A stretch of 64,000 bases of DNA from CAYSRJ01 sp964521865. Its GTDB lineage: Bacteria; Spirochaetota; B62-G9; DRHN01. The stretch covers positions 310,001 to 374,000 of the forward strand of contig CAZFTJ010000001.1 of assembly GCA_964521865.1 (NCBI GenBank), read 5' to 3'. Below the pieces are notes generated by a model. It saw only the letters and a list, made by a program, of their open reading frames with translations. It searched no databases and had not been told where the DNA came from. A program made the translations under genes and the position numbers. Positions 59,553-64,000 of this stretch are shown here, piece by piece (position 1 is the first letter of the stretch; every line of letters begins with the position of its first letter).

Positions 59553-60437
59553 CTATTCTTTTCTTAATTCCATCGTTTTGATAATTATAATGCTAAACAG
59601 CATAATAATTATTAATAGTATAAAAGACTGAGCAGCCGCATCACCCATACTCATCTTCCTAAAAGCCATTTTATATATGTAATAGCTTATTGTATCGGTT
59701 CTAGTTCCAGGCCCGCCTCTTGTAAGTATATAAATTAAATCATATGTTTTAATTGCTGCTATCATCCTTATTAAAATTGCAACCATGATAATTGGTGACA
59801 ACATTGGTAAAGTAATATAAAAAAATACCTGTATAGAGGATGCACCATCAACTCTAGCAGCTTCATATGGAGTTTTATCAAGACTGGTTAAACCGGCAAG
59901 TATTATGATTAGTATTAATGAGGTCTCATGCCAGACATCTACGCCAATAACCGTAAGCATTGCCAGTTTCGGATCTGCATACCATCCCAATTTTGCTATT
60001 CCTACGAGACCAAGCAGGTAATTAATAATTCCAAGTTCTGGATGGAGAAGCAACTTCCAGATCAAACCGACTACAATGGGAGGCATCATGATTGGTATCA
60101 AAAGAATAATAGTATATATTTTTTTCCCACCAATATCATCTCTATTCAATATAAGAGCAAGTCCCAAAGCTATTATAAGTTCAAGTGATACAACTGAAAA
60201 AGTTAGAATGAATGTATTTTTCATAGAGATTAAAAAGTCTTGTTTTTTTAAAGCACCTATATAGTTTTGTATATTTGTCCATTTCCCCAATCCAAACTGT
60301 AAAATATATTTGTGTAAACTTATATAAAAAGAGTAAATCAATGGTGCAACTATAACAAGTAGTAGAATAAAGACAACGGGGTATACCATGCTATTTTTAA
60401 ATTGAAATATTTTACTTAAAAAATTTTGTTTTCTCAT
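59553..60437 (-). CDS. Sugar ABC transporter permease (MalF type), minus arm
   Basis: The 294-residue permease has six helices, the first at about 17-37. The EAA loop is VDGASSIQVFFYITLPMLSP (about 195-214). AGGAAAG lies about 10 bp before the ATG. The preceding gene is the binding protein (110-bp spacer with a stem-loop). It forms a heterodimer with the next permease. Confidence 0.92.
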   Translation of the reverse strand: MRKQNFLSKIFQFKNSMVYPVVFILLLVIVAPLIYSFYISLHKYILQFGLGKWTNIQNYIGALKKQDFLISMKNTFILTFSVVSLELIIALGLALILNRDDIGGKKIYTIILLIPIMMPPIVVGLIWKLLLHPELGIINYLLGLVGIAKLGWYADPKLAMLTVIGVDVWHETSLILIIILAGLTSLDKTPYEAARVDGASSIQVFFYITLPMLSPIIMVAILIRMIAAIKTYDLIYILTRGGPGTRTDTISYYIYKMAFRKMSMGDAAAQSFILLIIIMLFSIIIIKTMELRKE

Positions 60438-60487
60438 AAGTTTGCTAACTTTCCTACATCAATATATTTTATAAATAGTAGGACAAA

Positions 60488-60524
60488 AAGCGGGTATTGA
60501 CTAATATTAAGTAAATACCCGCTT
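60488..60524 (-). terminator. Stem-loop between solute-binding protein and permease (minus arm)
   Basis: Perfect 11-bp arms AAGCGGGTATT (60488-60498) and AATACCCGCTT (60514-60524) with a 15-nt loop. It occupies the same position as the 51413 stem-loop in the other arm, after the SBP gene and before the first permease, and likewise lacks a T-run. Confidence 0.75.
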
Positions 60525-60546
60525 ATAAATCTTTCCCACCTTTATA

Positions 60547-61890
60547 TTATCTCTGCATTTCAATTAGTGGGTCCCCTTCAATAATCTTATCTAGCTCTTG
60601 ATTGGCTCTTTCAACTGCATCTTCAATAGACATTTCACCTGTCAATGCACGTGATGAATATTCACCAATAATCTCTATCATACGTGTAGATTGAGAAATA
60701 ATTGGAAATGCCTTATCTATTGCTATCGTTTCACCTGCCCCTTTTTGATATGGATATTTCTTTAAGAACTCTGGGTCTTTATAAATCCATTTTGCACTAG
60801 GCATTCCTCCTGCCATTGCTCTTTTTTTCTGGTTATCCTTTCGCTCTACCCATTTAATGAATTCCCATGCTGCATCTGGATGGGGTGAAGACACAGGTAT
60901 AGCCCACGCCCAACCACCCTGAAGTCCACCGCCAGGAAGGGGGATAAAATTAACGCGATCATAAACAATGCTGTGTTCTTTATCCATCATGTAAACCATC
61001 GTAAAGTTATAGGTAAGACTAAAAACCGCTTTCCCCTGTTGGAAAACACTCATTGCATCATCAAAAATTGCTCCGGATGCGCCAGTTTGAGCAGCATTCT
61101 CAAGAAGATCTTTATAGATTTTTAAAGCCTCAATGCATTCTTTACTGTTGAAAGTTGCCCTCCATTTTTCTCGATCGTAATAATCACCACCCATTGCATA
61201 AACATAATTGGTCAGTTCCATGACGAGAGGATCAATCTTCGCACCCTGCATTGCAACACCATTTACGTCGTCTGAAGTAAACTTCTTTGCTGTCTTAGCC
61301 ATGACATCATATTCATAGAGGTCTTTTGGCGGGAATGACCACTTTTTACCAGTTGCTTTCTCGTAGAATTGATGAAAGTTTGGATCATCAACGACATCTG
61401 TTCTATACATAAGACCCATTGGATAAGACCACATTGGTACATAATATGTCTTATCCCCAACAGTAAACATTTTCACTACAGAATCAATATAATCTTCTAA
61501 TTTGATTTCAGGAGTTTTCTTCAGATAATCGTCGATTGGGCGAAGCCATCCGGCCATGACAAATTCGCCAACCCAGTAATTATCGCACTCAATAAAGTCA
61601 TAAGCCCCATTACCTTCACCAGCCATCAACTGTGTAACAATTTTTTCATGCATATCGTTGTAATTCATCTTTTCAAATACCACCTTTATTCCAGTTTCTG
61701 CTTCAAATTCAGGTAGAAGTGGTTCGATGGCATGTGTATCACTTATATCCTCCATTAAAACATTTAAGGTAATGCCAGCATAAGACTTTTCTGGAATAAC
61801 TTTCTCAGATTCCTTTCCTCCTCCTGCAAATAGTAGTGCAGGTACAAAAAGTATAAGTGATATCAGCAAGCAAGTTATTTTTTTATTCAT
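60547..61890 (-). CDS. Family 1 extracellular solute-binding protein (minus arm)
   Basis: The product has 447 residues. The signal peptide ends FAGGGKESE with no lipobox cysteine. The SBP_bac_1 pattern is LLPEFEAETGIKVVFEKMNY, then YDFIECDNYWVGEFVMAGWL, PLPGGGLQGGWAWAIP and a Trp-rich ligand pocket. GAAGGGAG precedes the ATG. It is the receptor of the minus-arm importer. It is not a close copy of the plus-arm binding protein, so the two importers probably differ in ligand. Confidence 0.92.
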   Translation of the reverse strand: MNKKITCLLISLILFVPALLFAGGGKESEKVIPEKSYAGITLNVLMEDISDTHAIEPLLPEFEAETGIKVVFEKMNYNDMHEKIVTQLMAGEGNGAYDFIECDNYWVGEFVMAGWLRPIDDYLKKTPEIKLEDYIDSVVKMFTVGDKTYYVPMWSYPMGLMYRTDVVDDPNFHQFYEKATGKKWSFPPKDLYEYDVMAKTAKKFTSDDVNGVAMQGAKIDPLVMELTNYVYAMGGDYYDREKWRATFNSKECIEALKIYKDLLENAAQTGASGAIFDDAMSVFQQGKAVFSLTYNFTMVYMMDKEHSIVYDRVNFIPLPGGGLQGGWAWAIPVSSPHPDAAWEFIKWVERKDNQKKRAMAGGMPSAKWIYKDPEFLKKYPYQKGAGETIAIDKAFPIISQSTRMIEIIGEYSSRALTGEMSIEDAVERANQELDKIIEGDPLIEMQR

Positions 61891-62186
61891 TTTTTCTCTC
61901 CCTTCTATTAATAATAAGTTTTATTAAAAGACATCACATAAAAAGTAATGTTCAAAAAATATATCTATAAATATTTCCACGGAGGTGCTCTCAACTTGTA
62001 GAAAAAATTACTCCATATAAACAGATTGTAAATATATGCAATATTACATGTTCCATTCTTTAGCATTACAAATCTCAACTTTTGGTCACAAAGAGAATAT
62101 TGAATTTCAGAAAATAGAGAAAGCGAACCCATTTTAAGATTCTCCCGATGAATAATTCTCACACTTGTTTTAAATGAGTTCTCCGT
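61891..62186. other. Leader and spacer of the minus-arm binding protein
   Basis: AT-rich 296-bp stretch between the aminotransferase stop and the SBP start. GAAGGGAG is the ribosome site. No gene is credible here, and promoter elements cannot be singled out in the AT-rich background. Confidence 0.4.
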
Positions 62187-63632
62187 TTATTGTATACTAA
62201 ATTTCTCCTCCGCTTCTCTGAATACTTTATCCAGTATTCTTACCACGGTATCGATTACGTCTTTTTCTACATTCAACGGTGGTATAAACTGCATCCTGTT
62301 GTGATAATACCCACCTTTTTCGTAGAGAACCCCTTCTTCGAGCAAACGATCCCGAATGTAAGTCGACGCAGCTATTGCCGGCTCTTTTGTGATCCTGTCA
62401 TTTACAAGTTCAAGACCAGTATACAGGCCCTTACAATTAATATTCCCGATGATCGTATGTTTTTTTTCGAGCTCCTTTAACGCACTATAAAAATACGCGC
62501 CAGTTTCATTCACCATTTTTAAAAAATCTATTGAGGCAATGGTGTTGAGAATATAATTCCCTGAAGCGCAGGCCAGGACATTACCGGCCTGTGTTGAAAC
62601 AGTGGCACTAGGACCCCATTCTGTTAATATATCTGATTTTGCAATAACTGCTGAGATCGGAATCCCTCCGCCGAGCGCCTTGGATGTTACAATGATATCT
62701 GGCTCGATTCCAGAGTATTCAAAAGCCCACAGTTTACCACTTCTTCCCAGACCACACTGTATCTCATCCACAATGAAAAGCATCCCAAATCGATCGGCAA
62801 TCCTCCTCAACTCCTGTAAATATTCAACCGGCGGAATCAGATATGCAGCAGAACTCTGAAATGGTTCAACGAGCATCGCTGCGACATTATTTATCCCACT
62901 GACACCATCCCCATAGGGGCTTTCCTTACTTTCAAGAAGTCGCTCAAAGCTCTTCATGCAAAACATATCGCAACTTGGATATTCTTTGCCAAAGAAACAT
63001 CGATAACAATATGGAAAAAAGAAATAACCTGAAGCAGCAACCGGTAGAATTGGATAAAAATAGGGCTGCATTCCTCCTTTGCCGGTTACTCCCATTGTGC
63101 CATAGGTATTTCCATGATAGTCACCATATGCAGTAAGAACATAGGGTTGGCCTGTATAGTAACGAGCAGCTCTCATCGCAAGTTCAATGCCGTCGGATCC
63201 GGTAACACCGAAAACGACCCTTGTTTTTCCTTTAATTTTTGAAAGGCTCGTCAATTTTTCTGCGAGTTTAATCCTCTCGACATGAGGAAAGTCAAAATAA
63301 TGAATAAGCTTTCGAGATTGTTCCTGGATTATTTTCACTATATCCTCATTACATCTGCCCAAATTCGATACGGAAAAACCTGAAAGGAAATCTATATACT
63401 TTTTGCCATCGATATCATATAAGTATGCTCCCTCACCTCTTTCCATGATTGGGGTAATATTGTACAAACCAAAACCGACATTACCGTAAGATTCAACGTC
63501 TGCCCATCTTTTTGCCCAATCTTTTGTCTTTTTACCGAACGGTGATTCCCGCAATCTTTTATCGATTTCACTTTGCGACAGCTTCAATCTTTCTCTCTGC
63601 TCGAAAGCATTTTTTTTCAATTCTTTGGCCAT
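62187..63632 (-). CDS. Class III PLP-dependent aminotransferase
   Basis: The product has 481 residues from the ATG at 63632 (AAAGGAATCG in front; an ATG at 63647 is less well placed). It has fold-type I features: GVTGSDGIELAMRAAR near 150 (PLP-phosphate contact), DEIQCGLGRSGKLWAFE near 290 (Asp to the pyridine N), and the Schiff-base Lys in TSKALGGGIP near 325. The family includes ornithine, GABA and amino-sugar aminotransferases. It has an unusual cysteine-rich insert (YFFFPYCYRCFFGKEYPSCD) near 207-226. In this cluster it may move an amino group from an imported amine or amino sugar. Confidence 0.9.
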   Translation of the reverse strand: MAKELKKNAFEQRERLKLSQSEIDKRLRESPFGKKTKDWAKRWADVESYGNVGFGLYNITPIMERGEGAYLYDIDGKKYIDFLSGFSVSNLGRCNEDIVKIIQEQSRKLIHYFDFPHVERIKLAEKLTSLSKIKGKTRVVFGVTGSDGIELAMRAARYYTGQPYVLTAYGDYHGNTYGTMGVTGKGGMQPYFYPILPVAASGYFFFPYCYRCFFGKEYPSCDMFCMKSFERLLESKESPYGDGVSGINNVAAMLVEPFQSSAAYLIPPVEYLQELRRIADRFGMLFIVDEIQCGLGRSGKLWAFEYSGIEPDIIVTSKALGGGIPISAVIAKSDILTEWGPSATVSTQAGNVLACASGNYILNTIASIDFLKMVNETGAYFYSALKELEKKHTIIGNINCKGLYTGLELVNDRITKEPAIAASTYIRDRLLEEGVLYEKGGYYHNRMQFIPPLNVEKDVIDTVVRILDKVFREAEEKFSIQ

Positions 63633-63723
63633 AACGATTCCTTTCAATATTAATTTTTTATTATTTAAAGGTTTACACTCCGTATTTAAGCCATTCTTTT
63701 TCCATTATGAGAACCTGTGAGCT

Positions 63724-64000
63724 CTAGTTGAGATTTCGTCTGAGCTCCTCAACCTCCTTCAATGTGGGTAGACCCGTCTGCGTTCCATCCTTTGTTACTG
63801 AAAGCGCTGCAGCACAGTTAGACAGTTGCACTGCTTCGAGGATTTCACAACCGGAAGCGAGAGAAAAGGCCAGGGCTCCGACGAAAGCATCGCCCGCCCC
63901 TGTCGTATCGCGAACAGTGACTTCCGGACTGGGGATATGAAATTCCTTTCCATTCCGTACAAGGAGCGCTCCTGCAGACCCGAGAGTAAGAACCACATTT
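63724..64000 (-). CDS. PfkB-family carbohydrate kinase, C-terminal part (partial)
   Basis: The frame runs off the right edge of the window; about 91 residues of the C-terminus are present. The PfkB signature 2 DTTGAGDAFVGALAF with the catalytic Asp is intact, followed by AAALSVTKDGTQTGLPT. It is on the same strand and upstream of the aminotransferase (91-bp spacer), so probably in the minus-arm operon. It would phosphorylate a sugar imported by this cluster. Confidence 0.88.
   Translation of the reverse strand, partial: NVVLTLGSAGALLVRNGKEFHIPSPEVTVRDTTGAGDAFVGALAFSLASGCEILEAVQLSNCAAALSVTKDGTQTGLPTLKEVEELRRNLN

Noticed and set aside
61965..62162. 65-codon ORF between aminotransferase and binding protein
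   Set aside because: AT-rich, no ribosome site, no recognisable homology; probably leader sequence.
1..64000. tRNA, rRNA or riboswitch genes
   Set aside because: I looked through the intergenic stretches for cloverleaf-like or known riboswitch patterns by eye and found none I could support; a covariance-model scan would be decisive.

Overview
The window looks like a piece of a spirochaete chromosome. This is judged from gene content, not from a database search. The pointers are an anti-sigma-28 factor FlgM behind a sigma-28-like promoter, a CarD regulator next to a PIN/TRAM membrane protein, solute-binding proteins whose signal peptides end in a Gly-Gly-Gly-Lys stretch instead of a lipobox cysteine, and many long conserved chromosomal genes with short spacers. 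No rRNA, tRNA, transposase or CRISPR array was found. Much of the window looks GC-moderate (about 50-55% by eye). The far right (about 56.5-64 kb) and parts of 48.6-54.6 kb are clearly AT-richer.

Layout. 1-1.9 kb: the edge of an accessory island, with the N-terminus of a large PglY/DUF6079-like P-loop ATPase (phage-defence type), a TPR protein and the C-terminal relic of a VapC-like PIN toxin. 1.9-7.4 kb: an unusual MutY-type glycosylase lacking the Fe-S cysteines, and a complete OsmF/YehYXW-type osmoprotectant ABC importer. This block lies between two inverted copies of a ~155-bp repeat (A). 7.6-11.5 kb: a five-gene redox/efflux cassette (FMN protein, MarR, MFS pump, flavodoxin, MerR) lying between direct copies of a second repeat (B). 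11.5-22.6 kb: a HEAT-repeat membrane protein paired with a GAF-PAS-adenylate cyclase, radC, uvrB with an overlapping secreted protein, and a two-component system beside two small Met/His/Gly-rich envelope proteins. 22.9-31.5 kb: a YprA/YprB (MrfAB)-type repair pair, NUDIX hydrolase, flavodiiron protein, membrane-anchored polysaccharide deacetylase, a voltage-sensor-like membrane protein without a recognisable pore filter, and a LOG-like protein.

32.2-43.4 kb: carD, PIN/TRAM, rsmI, flgM, an iron-alcohol-dehydrogenase homologue that has lost its metal-binding histidines, an NAD-dependent epimerase, a GNAT-like protein, a membrane spermidine-synthase-like protein overlapping an exported isoaspartyl methyltransferase, and a ribokinase. 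43.7-48.5 kb: a four-gene ABC-2 export operon (GldA/GldF/GldG-like plus DUF4340). 48.7-64 kb: a sugar or amino-sugar uptake and catabolism region built from two converging arms. The plus arm has a GntR regulator, solute-binding protein, permease pair, M20 amidohydrolase and a second permease pair. The minus arm has a PfkB kinase, class III aminotransferase, solute-binding protein, permease pair, SDR and RpiB. No cognate ABC ATPase is present, so a shared MsmK/UgpC-type ATPase elsewhere is implied. Both arms carry a strong stem-loop between the binding-protein gene and its first permease.

At least four families of dispersed non-coding repeats (A-D) decorate the intergenic spaces and mark several module boundaries.
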